Assembly (NCBI RefSeq): GCF_001311865.1
Contig: NZ_BBCD01000011.1
Span: 32,658 to 96,657 of the forward strand
DNA length: 64,000 nucleotides
Reading direction: 5' to 3'
Source: Piscibacillus salipiscarius JCM 13188
Lineage (GTDB): Bacteria > Bacillota > Bacilli > Bacillales > Alkalibacillaceae
The translations under genes were made by a program, and so were the position numbers. The first letter of the stretch is position 1. Each line of letters begins with the position of its first letter. The notes under the pieces were generated by a model. That model ran no database searches, was not told where the DNA came from, and saw nothing but the letters and a program-made list of their open reading frames with translations. Positions 54,197 through 64,000 of the stretch are shown one piece after another.

Positions 54197-55555
54197 TCTT
54201 CTAAAATATCGCGTAAAAAACTCTGGCAAAAAATAATGTTTATCTTTTACCGATGAGATTGGAGGAACTAACCAAGGAAAAGAAAAAGTATCCGCAGTTG
54301 CGACAGTGAACGTCTCGTGGGGATCTACTTTCTCACCATTTACATAGACTGTCTCCACATAATTCGTGTCATGATGGTAATCGAGTTCAATATTTGAATA
54401 GACCATTTTACCAATTTGTTTGCCTCTAAAACCTAACCCTTTTAGTTCAAACTCAATAAAGCGGTCTTGTTCAAACATTCTAACCGTTTCAATTAATTCG
54501 CGGCCAGTTAAGACCATCGTACAAGGGTTCATAGGATGTGGACAGCTTTGATGCACATCGCCTCTGGTGACTGTTCCCTTTTCAAAACCATTTAATAAAA
54601 CACCCGAATTTAGCATAGCACAATCAGATTTTGTCCATTTTCTTAAGGTGTTCACAAATGCTTTCATAAGTGGTGTTTCTTGTAACCAATTGATTGGATA
54701 AGGCCTGCTTAGATTCGCAATTTCTCGATTAAGTTTAGACTTTGCGCTATCATTAAGTTCTTGTAGTAAATGAAGTGATGCTTGGTCATCCGCCTCATTT
54801 TCGATTTTTACAGCATGGCCATCAGAATTGATGACTTTCTGCGCTTGATGATCAAATGTTAACGAAATAGCTCCGTAGTAATACCCATGTTTTCCGACGG
54901 CGGTAATTAACGTTCCAAAATGATGTTGACCTTGTCTTAATAAATGATGCGTATGTCCACCCATAATCACGTCAATATCAAACTGTTCTGCGATAGATTC
55001 GTCTGAATTAATCCCTAAATGAGACAAAAGCACGAACACATCTGTTTGCTTACGAATTTCGTTATAATATTCTTTTAACATATCAAATGGATCATGCGTT
55101 TGCCATCCCAACTTTTCGTAAAAGGCTTGAAATGGTGCAGTTAGCCCCAAAACACCAATTTTAATACCAGATGGTGTTTCATAGATTTTATATGGCTTAA
55201 GCCATTTAGGGTTTGCCTCATATTTAGGTTCTACATTGGCGCAAACGACATCAAACTGTGCTTCGTCATAAAGGTGATAAAGTTTGTCACTAGGTAAAGT
55301 AATACCTTCATTGTTTCCAAGTGTTGCAACATTGAACTTAGCTTCGTTTAATAGTGTTACATTATCACTGCCTAAAGATGCTTCCGTAATGGGGTGCGAT
55401 CGATCCAAATGATCGCCATTATCGAATAGCATATAAAACTCTTGATCAAACTGATGCTTATAAGTTCTCTCTTTTATGTCATGCATAATTTTAGGCCAGT
55501 TTTCAAAATGGCTATGTAGATCGCTAGTAAAATATAAATGTAGCGTTTCCTTCAT
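54167..55555 (-). CDS. yunD: YunD-like metallophosphoesterase/5'-nucleotidase
   Basis: A 462-residue intact enzyme. Metal sites: LYFTSDLHSHFENW, MLFDNGDHLDRSHP, VATLGNNEG and IMGGHTHHLL; the second half (VTRGDVHQSCPHPMNPC; TVATADTFSFP) is the 5'-nucleotidase C-terminal domain. No signal peptide is seen, so it is cytosolic, unlike secreted UshA. Probably hydrolyses nucleotides or related phosphates; substrate unknown. Confidence 0.9.
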   Translation of the reverse strand: MKETLHLYFTSDLHSHFENWPKIMHDIKERTYKHQFDQEFYMLFDNGDHLDRSHPITEASLGSDNVTLLNEAKFNVATLGNNEGITLPSDKLYHLYDEAQFDVVCANVEPKYEANPKWLKPYKIYETPSGIKIGVLGLTAPFQAFYEKLGWQTHDPFDMLKEYYNEIRKQTDVFVLLSHLGINSDESIAEQFDIDVIMGGHTHHLLRQGQHHFGTLITAVGKHGYYYGAISLTFDHQAQKVINSDGHAVKIENEADDQASLHLLQELNDSAKSKLNREIANLSRPYPINWLQETPLMKAFVNTLRKWTKSDCAMLNSGVLLNGFEKGTVTRGDVHQSCPHPMNPCTMVLTGRELIETVRMFEQDRFIEFELKGLGFRGKQIGKMVYSNIELDYHHDTNYVETVYVNGEKVDPHETFTVATADTFSFPWLVPPISSVKDKHYFLPEFFTRYFRRVPIYLKLEV

Positions 55556-55577
55556 ACTCCATCTCCTTCATTGGCAA

Positions 55578-56398
55578 TTACATAATGAGCCGTATACCAA
55601 TTATAATCATTAACAAACGTAATATCCATTCAAGCACCTGACTGTTTAACCGTTGATTTGCCTTTGCTCCTAGTACTCCGCCTACCCATGCTCCAGGCAC
55701 AGCTAATACTGCGTACTCCCAAATCACATTACCAGCGACTACGTGTGCACTAGAGGAAACAATGCTTGAAACAAAATCATAAACATAGACGTCGGTGCCG
55801 CAATATGCGCTGGAAAACTAAAGAATAAAATCATGGCCGTCACCATCAGCGACCCGCCACCTATGCCAAACAAACCAGAAATCATACCGACGAAAAATGA
55901 GATGATGATGCCAAAAATGATTGAATAAGAATACTCAACTTTTTACCAGCCAAATTAAACTCGCGGTGAACATAAAACTTTTTCCCCTTAACATCACGGG
56001 CCTTTGCAAATTGAAGTAAATAATCTTTTACAAAAAATAAACTTGCTAGAATTAGCATTAGAATTCCAAAATAAAGCTCGAAGGAATCAATATTAACATA
56101 ACTATTTAACCAAACGCCAACTAAAGCCCCGGGGATACTTCCGGTTAGAAAAACAAGTCCACTATAAATGTCTACCCGTTTACTTTTTAAATATGTAAGA
56201 GTGGATGATAACCCGGTAAAGATCATAATTAATAAAGACATCGCCACCACATTTTGCGGTGTTACCCAACTGAATGACTCAGAGAACTTAGATAGGAACA
56301 GTAAGGATGGTACAAAAATTAATCCGCCGCCTAAACCAACTAAACTCCCCCATAAACGCACTTGCAAGCCCAATAACAAGCATGACTATAAACATCAT
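55578..56398 (-). CDS. yunE: TSUP-family membrane transporter (YunE-like), multiple frameshifts
   Basis: ATG 56398 (AGAGGG) begins MMFIVMLVIGLASAFMG, then SLVGLGGGLIFVPSLLFL, the first half of a TauE/SafE repeat; the second half appears in another frame as SGLFGIGGGSLMVTAMILFF and a further frame ends IIGIRLIM at 55578. At least three breaks (about 56350, 55930, 55770). About 270 residues, eight predicted helices. The family exports or imports sulfite, sulfonates or organic acids; specificity unknown. Confidence 0.8.
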
Positions 56399-56503
56399 AT
56401 GCAATCCCTCTTTCTAATATAAGATTAGCATAGATTAATGAGAATAAAAATAAAACACCCATCGCAAGAATGTAACATGACATGGATAGGTGTTTCGTTT
56501 TTA

Positions 56504-56592
56504 TCGACCCCATTTTGGAAAATATCGACCCTGAATTTTTCCGAACGGGGAAAAGAAATGATATATCGACCCTTAAACTAATTTTATCGACT
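56504..56592 (-). repeat. 21-bp periodic array D (head word GGGTCGATA)
   Basis: On the plus strand TCGACC/TCGACT begins at 56504, 56525, 56566 and 56587; intervals 21, 41 and 21, with a diverged CCGAAC copy in the wide gap. Sense strand is minus (GGGTCGATA), following the glyoxalase-like gene. The first unit, AGTCGATAA, contains that gene's stop codon at 56586-56584. Confidence 0.8.
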
Positions 56593-57267
56593 TTTTGCGA
56601 TTAAAAATTCATGATGATCATTAACAATCAAACGTTCATTCGTATCTAACGTCATTTCAATAGGGTGGATTTCGGATTGTTTATCAGAGAAAATCCATCT
56701 TCTACCTGGTTGTATTAATAATAAAAATGGACCATTAGAATTCTCACCCATAAAATTCAATGACGAACCACTTATTGGGTCACCATCACGTTCGTTAAGT
56801 CCTAGTTCCATTAGTTGATGGCCAGTTGTAACGGCATTCCCAACCGTTAAGCTCATCTCACTAATATTTAAAATACTATTTGCAGAAAACGGAACTTCAC
56901 TTTTTTCAGCATAAGAATGCCTGCAAATAAACTCAACAATGTTTCCCGCAGGATCATAAAAGTAAATGGAATGCGCAGATAAATGAGAGAAATCTGCTTC
57001 ATCCTCTCCATCTTCTAAATTTAGTTTTACTTTAGATTTTGCCCATGCTTTAGCTTCACTAAACTTATTAGATGGGATATCTAATGCAAAATGGTAATAG
57101 GGATTGCCTTTAACATTATGGGATGTAAATTCCAATAGACTAGCACCTGCTAAAACTTGAAACCTGTTTTCGGATTCTTCGTTCAAAGTCATTCCAAGAG
57201 TCTTTGTGTAAAACTGTTTCATACTTTCAATGTTCCTAGTTCTTAATATAACCTTCTTAATGTGCAA
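56584..57267 (-). CDS. VOC (glyoxalase/dioxygenase-like) protein
   Basis: A 227-residue protein with two VOC domains: first KKVILRTRNIESMKQFYTKTLGM with YYHFALDIPSN and FYDPAGNIVEFICR; second from residue 135 (ISEMSLTVGNAV; FLLLIQPGRRW; IHPIEMTLDTNE). The layout resembles CatE-like extradiol dioxygenases of Bacillus. His and Glu of the metal site in the first domain are present; substrate unknown. Intact frame. It ends inside array D. Confidence 0.82.
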   Translation of the reverse strand: MHIKKVILRTRNIESMKQFYTKTLGMTLNEESENRFQVLAGASLLEFTSHNVKGNPYYHFALDIPSNKFSEAKAWAKSKVKLNLEDGEDEADFSHLSAHSIYFYDPAGNIVEFICRHSYAEKSEVPFSANSILNISEMSLTVGNAVTTGHQLMELGLNERDGDPISGSSLNFMGENSNGPFLLLIQPGRRWIFSDKQSEIHPIEMTLDTNERLIVNDHHEFLIAKSR

Positions 57268-57294
57268 AATTCTCTCCCTGTTGTTTTGTTTAAT

Positions 57295-57819
57295 CTATAA
57301 ATAGATAATATCACTTTGATAGCGCAATTTGATATGAGCTAAATGATGCTCTTCGTGCCAGGCTAACTTTGCTACTTTAGTTGCGACTGTTATTTCACCA
57401 TTTACCTCATGAGTAAATGCTCGATCTAATTGCTCTTCAGTTAAACTGGATCCTAAAGATACAATGCGTTCATTAATGCCTTCTAACATCTTAATCGAGC
57501 TTTCAACAGGAAGCTTTGTATCTGGTTGAATGGCCCATTTATCCTGATCAAAAGCTGGTACGGTAGGATTATTATCTGTTAAAGCCAGCTTCAAACGCTG
57601 AAACATGTTTAACTGAGAATCTGCAATGTGATGAACGAGCTCACGAACTGTATAACTACCGTCACGATAAGTTTTGCTTAATTCTTCTTCACTTAATGAA
57701 TCAACCGTTTCTCTTAATCGTTCTGTGTAAGTTTCGATTTCTTTTAGCCATTCTTGAACATGTTCTAATGTAACGTTATTAGGAACTTGTAATTCCCCTA
57801 TTGGAAATTTAACATCCAT
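57295..57819 (-). CDS. bstA: DinB-superfamily protein, bacillithiol transferase BstA/YfiT type
   Basis: A 174-residue protein with the three-His metal site: ELVHHIADSQLNMFQRLK near residue 64 and AWHEEHHLAHI near residue 158. DGSYTVRELVHH and the final HIKLRYQSD match YfiT of Bacillus subtilis, a metal-dependent hydrolase later described as bacillithiol S-transferase. GGAGGATTC before ATG 57819; 28 bases from the VOC gene, so probably one operon of detoxification genes. Confidence 0.9.
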   Translation of the reverse strand: MDVKFPIGELQVPNNVTLEHVQEWLKEIETYTERLRETVDSLSEEELSKTYRDGSYTVRELVHHIADSQLNMFQRLKLALTDNNPTVPAFDQDKWAIQPDTKLPVESSIKMLEGINERIVSLGSSLTEEQLDRAFTHEVNGEITVATKVAKLAWHEEHHLAHIKLRYQSDIIYL

Positions 57820-57841
57820 TATGAATCCTCCTCTTTATTAT

Positions 57842-58238
57842 TCACCTTTTAGATTTCATAGCTTTTAATTTTTTGATATCTTCTCTATCTTTAAGTGTTT
57901 GATACCTCTTAGACTCTACCGGGATTAATTCTGCTTTCCCATTAGAGTCAAAATAAATCCCCCAGCCAACGTTTTGGCAATGCAGAAGTCCTCATACATG
58001 CACGGCTTTTAGCTAAGAAACGTGCCTTTTCTTCTTTACGCCGATCTTCAGGAATTCTTTTGTGTTTCATATGCACTTCAAATTGCAATTCATCCTGAGT
58101 ATAGATACCTGGTCCCTCATTAAGAAGTTGATACTCGATTTCAGCTATTGTTTGCTTCTTTCGTTTGGATTCTGGAACCTTGCTTTCAGAAACGGAACAA
58201 TCATCAGAAATTAAAATGAACGTATCATAGTAATTCAC
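57842..58238 (-). CDS. DUF6157-like protein, frameshifted
   Basis: MNYYDTFILISDDCSVSESKVPE, then IAEIEYQLLNEGPGIYTQDELQFEVHMKHK and RFLAKSRACMRTSALPKR; after a break near 57965 GWGIYFDSNGKAELIPVES follows and ends KAMKSKR at 57842. The pattern agrees with DUF6157 proteins as I recall them. About 132 residues, cytosolic, function unknown. Confidence 0.7.
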
Positions 58239-58369
58239 GTACTTTCCTCCTTAATTTTAAAACTTACTAACCCAAAACTATAATGCATGACTTGTAAAAG
58301 AAATAACCTATAAACTATTTTCTATGATTAATTAGTGGTTTCCTTTAAACTAAGCGAAAAATAAAAAAT

Positions 58370-58408
58370 AACCCTTGATATAAGCTGAGTTATATCAAGA
58401 GTTATTAA
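58370..58408 (-). terminator. Rho-independent terminator of the suf operon
   Basis: Minus strand AATAACTCTTGATATAA-ctcagc-TTATATCAAGGGTTATT and a long T-rich tail, just after sufB. Confidence 0.88.
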
Positions 58409-58411
58409 ATC

Positions 58412-59809
58412 TTAACCGATTGACCCTTCCATTTCAAACTTAATTAAACGGTTCATTTCTACCGCATATTCCATTGGAAGTTCTTTTGTAAATGGCTCGA
58501 TGAAGCCCATGACGATCATTTCTGTCGCTTCTTCTTCAGAAATACCGCGGCTCATGAGATAGAATAACTGTTCTTCAGATACTTTCGATACTTTCGCTTC
58601 GTGTTCTAATGAGATGTTTTCATTTAGAACTTCGTTGTAAGGGATTGTATCTGATGTTGATTCATTATCTAAGATTAACGTGTCACACTCAATGTTAGAG
58701 CGTGCGCCGTCAGCGTTTTTACCAAAGTGTACGATACCACGATACGTTACTTTACCACCTTGCTTCGAGATGGATTTAGAAACGATTGTCGATGAGGTAT
58801 TTGGTGCCAAGTGGTGCATTTTTGCACCTGCATCTTGGTGCTGACCTTTACCGGCTAACGCGATTGATAATGTCATACCACGAGCGCCTTCTCCTTTAAG
58901 AAGAACAGCTGGGTATTTCATTGTTAATTTAGAACCTAAGTTACCGTCTACCCATTCCATTGTTGCGTTCGCATCTGCTGAAGCACGTTTTGTAACTAAG
59001 TTATAAACGTTGTTTGCCCAGTTTTGGATGGTTGTATAACGGCAGTATGCGTCTTTCTTAACGAAAATTTCAACGACCGCACTGTGTAGTGAGTTAGTTG
59101 AATAAACAGGTGCTGTACAACCTTCAACATAGTGTACAGAAGAACCTTCATCTACAATGATTAACGTACGTTCGAACTGACCCATGTTTTCTGAGTTAAT
59201 ACGGAAGTACGCTTGTAGAGGCGTTTCAACCTTCGTGTTCTTCGGTACGTAGATGAATGAACCACCTGACCAAACAGCTGTATTTAGTGCTGAGAATTTG
59301 TTATCAGAAGCTGGAATTAGTTTACCGAAGTACTCTTTGAAAAGTTCTTCGTTTTCCTTAAGTGCTGTATCTGTATCCTTGAATACAACACCCATTTCTT
59401 CTAATTCTTTCTCCATGTTGTGGTATACAACTTCTGATTCATACTGTGCAGATACACCTGCAAGGTATTTTTGCTCTGCTTCTGGAATCCCTAAACGATC
59501 AAACGTCTGCTTAATCTCATCAGGTACCTCATCCCATGAACGTTGAGTACGTTCAGAAGGTTTAACATAGTACGTAATTTCGTCAAAGTCTAATTCGTTT
59601 AAGTCTCCGCCCCACTGTGGCATTGGCTTGCTATAGAATTTTTCTAAAGCTTTTAAACGATACTCTAACATCCACTCAGGTTCATCTTTTCTCGCTGAAA
59701 TCTCACGAACCACTTTTTCAGTAAGACCACGCTCAGTACGGAAAACAGACACGTCACGGTCATGGAAACCATACTTGTAATCGCCTACTTCTGGTGCCTT
59801 TTTAGCCAT
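58412..59809 (-). CDS. sufB: Fe-S cluster assembly protein SufB
   Basis: A 465-residue intact scaffold subunit of the SufBCD complex. Typical sequences: [21 protein letters not shown] at the start, [41 protein letters not shown] with a cluster-linked Cys, and [28 protein letters not shown] at the end. Last gene of the sufCDSUB operon, as in Bacillus subtilis. AAAGGAGGGGTAC before ATG 59809. Confidence 0.97.
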   Translation of the reverse strand: MAKKAPEVGDYKYGFHDRDVSVFRTERGLTEKVVREISARKDEPEWMLEYRLKALEKFYSKPMPQWGGDLNELDFDEITYYVKPSERTQRSWDEVPDEIKQTFDRLGIPEAEQKYLAGVSAQYESEVVYHNMEKELEEMGVVFKDTDTALKENEELFKEYFGKLIPASDNKFSALNTAVWSGGSFIYVPKNTKVETPLQAYFRINSENMGQFERTLIIVDEGSSVHYVEGCTAPVYSTNSLHSAVVEIFVKKDAYCRYTTIQNWANNVYNLVTKRASADANATMEWVDGNLGSKLTMKYPAVLLKGEGARGMTLSIALAGKGQHQDAGAKMHHLAPNTSSTIVSKSISKQGGKVTYRGIVHFGKNADGARSNIECDTLILDNESTSDTIPYNEVLNENISLEHEAKVSKVSEEQLFYLMSRGISEEEATEMIVMGFIEPFTKELPMEYAVEMNRLIKFEMEGSIG

Positions 59810-59853
59810 GTAGTACCCCTCCTTTAAATAATTAGGTGGTGAGAAGAACGACC

Positions 59854-62818
<2,965 letters not shown>

Positions 62819-62839
62819 CCTTTTACCTCCTATCTCTAG

Positions 62840-63625
62840 TTACGCGTTTTGACCTACAGTTTCATCTTCAATTCCTAGTTCTTCTTTAATCCAGTCGTAA
62901 CCTTCAGCTTCTAAGCGTTGAGCTAGTTCTGGACCACCAGATTTCACAACGCGACCTTGCATCATTACGTGTACTTGATCTGGAGTAATGTAGTCTAATA
63001 GACGCTGATAGTGAGTAATGATTAAGCAACCAAACTCTTCGTTACGCATTTTATTAATACCTTTTGATACAACTTTTAATGCATCGATATCTAGACCAGA
63101 GTCAATTTCATCTAAAATTGCAATCGCTGGTTCTAGCATCATTAATTGTAAGATTTCGTTACGTTTTTTCTCACCGCCTGAGAAACCTTCATTTAAGTAA
63201 CGTTGTGCCATGTTTTTATCAATCTCTAAATAATCCATTGTGTCATCCATTTTCTTAATGAATTGCATTAATGGAATTTCATCGCCTTCTTCACGCTGTG
63301 CGTTAATAGAAGAACGTAAGAAGTCAGAGTTTGTTACACCGCTAATTTCACTTGGGTACTGCATAGCTAGGAATAAACCTGCTTGTGCACGCTCGTCAAC
63401 TTCCATTTCTAATACGTCTTCTCCGTCTAAAAGGACTTGACCTTTCGTCACCTCGTATTTTGGATGACCCATAATTGCACTAGCTAATGTTGATTTACCA
63501 GTACCATTTGGTCCCATCACTGCGTGGAATTCTCCACCTTTAATGGTTAAGTTAACTCCTTTTAAGATTTCTTGCCCTTCAATTTCGACATGAAGATCTT
63601 TAATTTCTAAAGTTGATGCTGCCAT
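62840..63625 (-). CDS. sufC: Fe-S assembly ATPase SufC
   Basis: A 261-residue ABC-type ATPase: Walker A VMGPNGTGKSTLAS, Q-loop AMQYPSEISGV, signature GFSGGEKKRNEILQ, Walker B AIAILDEIDSGLD and switch LIITHYQRLLD. ATG 63625 (GGAGGTATTATTA) is the natural start MAASTLEIKDLHV. First gene of the operon; a possible Fur-like hexamer series lies 40-60 bases upstream. Confidence 0.97.
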   Translation of the reverse strand: MAASTLEIKDLHVEIEGQEILKGVNLTIKGGEFHAVMGPNGTGKSTLASAIMGHPKYEVTKGQVLLDGEDVLEMEVDERAQAGLFLAMQYPSEISGVTNSDFLRSSINAQREEGDEIPLMQFIKKMDDTMDYLEIDKNMAQRYLNEGFSGGEKKRNEILQLMMLEPAIAILDEIDSGLDIDALKVVSKGINKMRNEEFGCLIITHYQRLLDYITPDQVHVMMQGRVVKSGGPELAQRLEAEGYDWIKEELGIEDETVGQNA

Positions 63626-63662
63626 TAATAATACCTCCATTTTCTATATTAAAAATTGATGG

Positions 63663-63688
63663 TCATTCTCAATTTATTCTCATTATCA
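63663..63688 (-). promoter_or_regulatory. Fur-like hexamer series upstream of sufC
   Basis: Minus strand TGATAATGAGAATAAATTGAGAATGA contains three GATAAT-like hexamers (GATAAT, GAGAAT, GAGAAT). It is weaker than the box at 34357 because the halves are direct, not inverted, repeats. Confidence 0.35.
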
Positions 63689-63860
63689 GTTTATAACATT
63701 TATAATTTATATTCAACTTTTATAATAAGAATAACCACACGATTCATACCTATACCATTATATAAGAAATTTTGTCAGATTTAAACGAAAAAGGCATGTT
63801 TGGTGTTATTAACTGTATTATTACCTGTTTCTCAATAGTAGATCGTATGATACGCTAACA

Positions 63861-63960
63861 GGCGACGCTTTCCTGGGGGCACGGACTCAACTTCCCGAAA
63901 CTTGCTCAGCTCGTTTCGCGTGATTTTCGTCTCGTGCTTATTCCCCTAGGAGTCTTCGCC
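63861..63960. repeat. 100-bp G/C-rich inverted repeat element
   Basis: Left arm GGCGACGCTTTCCTGGGGGCACG (63861-63883, shown in parts as GGCGACG, CCTGGGG, GCACG) and right arm CGTGC..CCCCTAGG..TCGCC (63932-63960) are complementary with a few mismatches; a loop of about 48 bases lies between. No coding frame. It is much richer in G+C than its surroundings and resembles a dispersed intergenic element that I associate with Bacillaceae genomes. Nothing else is seen from 63690 to the window end. Confidence 0.6.
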
Positions 63961-64000
63961 TTTTCGCTATTCTGAATAAATTGAATATAAAATAGAAAAT

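Overview
The window is low-G+C Firmicute DNA from a spore-forming member of the Bacillaceae. Gene content and order from about 20 kb onward resemble the Bacillus subtilis yui-yum-yut-yun-suf chromosome segment (bioY, pepA, yuiD, yuiC, yuiB, yumB, yumC, yutM, dapF, yuzB, yuzD, yutI, yutG, yutF, yutE, yutD, lytH, yunB, yunC, yunD, yunE, sufBUSDC). Spore-related genes (yunB, lytH), riboswitches of Bacillus type and strong AGGAGG-like ribosome binding sites agree with this.

Positions 1 to about 19.6 kb are the right part of an integrated siphovirus-type prophage. Reading leftward (minus strand) from the lysogeny switch at 15.3 kb are: Cro-like regulator, excisionase-like HTH, XRE regulator, YqaJ exonuclease, RecT, replication initiator, DnaC-like loader, RusA, SSB, XtrA, a late regulator, HNH endonuclease, small and large terminase, and the start of the portal gene at the window edge. 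Rightward from the switch are the CI-like repressor, a SAP-domain protein, a DUF5067-type lipoprotein, an ImmA/IrrE peptidase and the tyrosine integrase, so the right attachment site lies just after 19.54 kb. Four TTCTA-nnn-TAGAA operators sit between the divergent repressor genes.

The chromosomal part holds purine salvage (deoD), biotin uptake (bioY), aminopeptidase, type II NADH dehydrogenase and ferredoxin reductase, a manganese riboswitch with TerC, an ECF sigma/anti-sigma pair, Fe-S assembly (suf operon, yutM, yutI), lysine synthesis and uptake (dapF; a lysine riboswitch upstream of an NhaC-type carrier), cell-wall and sporulation functions, a CssRS-type secretion-stress system divergent from HtrA, the glyoxylate shunt (aceB-aceA), an NSS amino-acid symporter with its small subunit, an HD-GYP phosphodiesterase, and a bstA-type DinB protein.

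Two window-wide observations stand out. First, at least five intergenic arrays with a 21-bp period follow the 3' ends of genes in the chromosomal part and were not seen in the prophage. Each array has its own conserved 5-7 base head word, with diverged A/T-rich filler. Second, around 33 genes, including ones expected to be essential or highly conserved (dapF, sufS, sufD, aceA), are split by single-base length changes, nearly always in homopolymer runs. I read this as sequencing or assembly error rather than gene decay, so split genes are given below as single genes.
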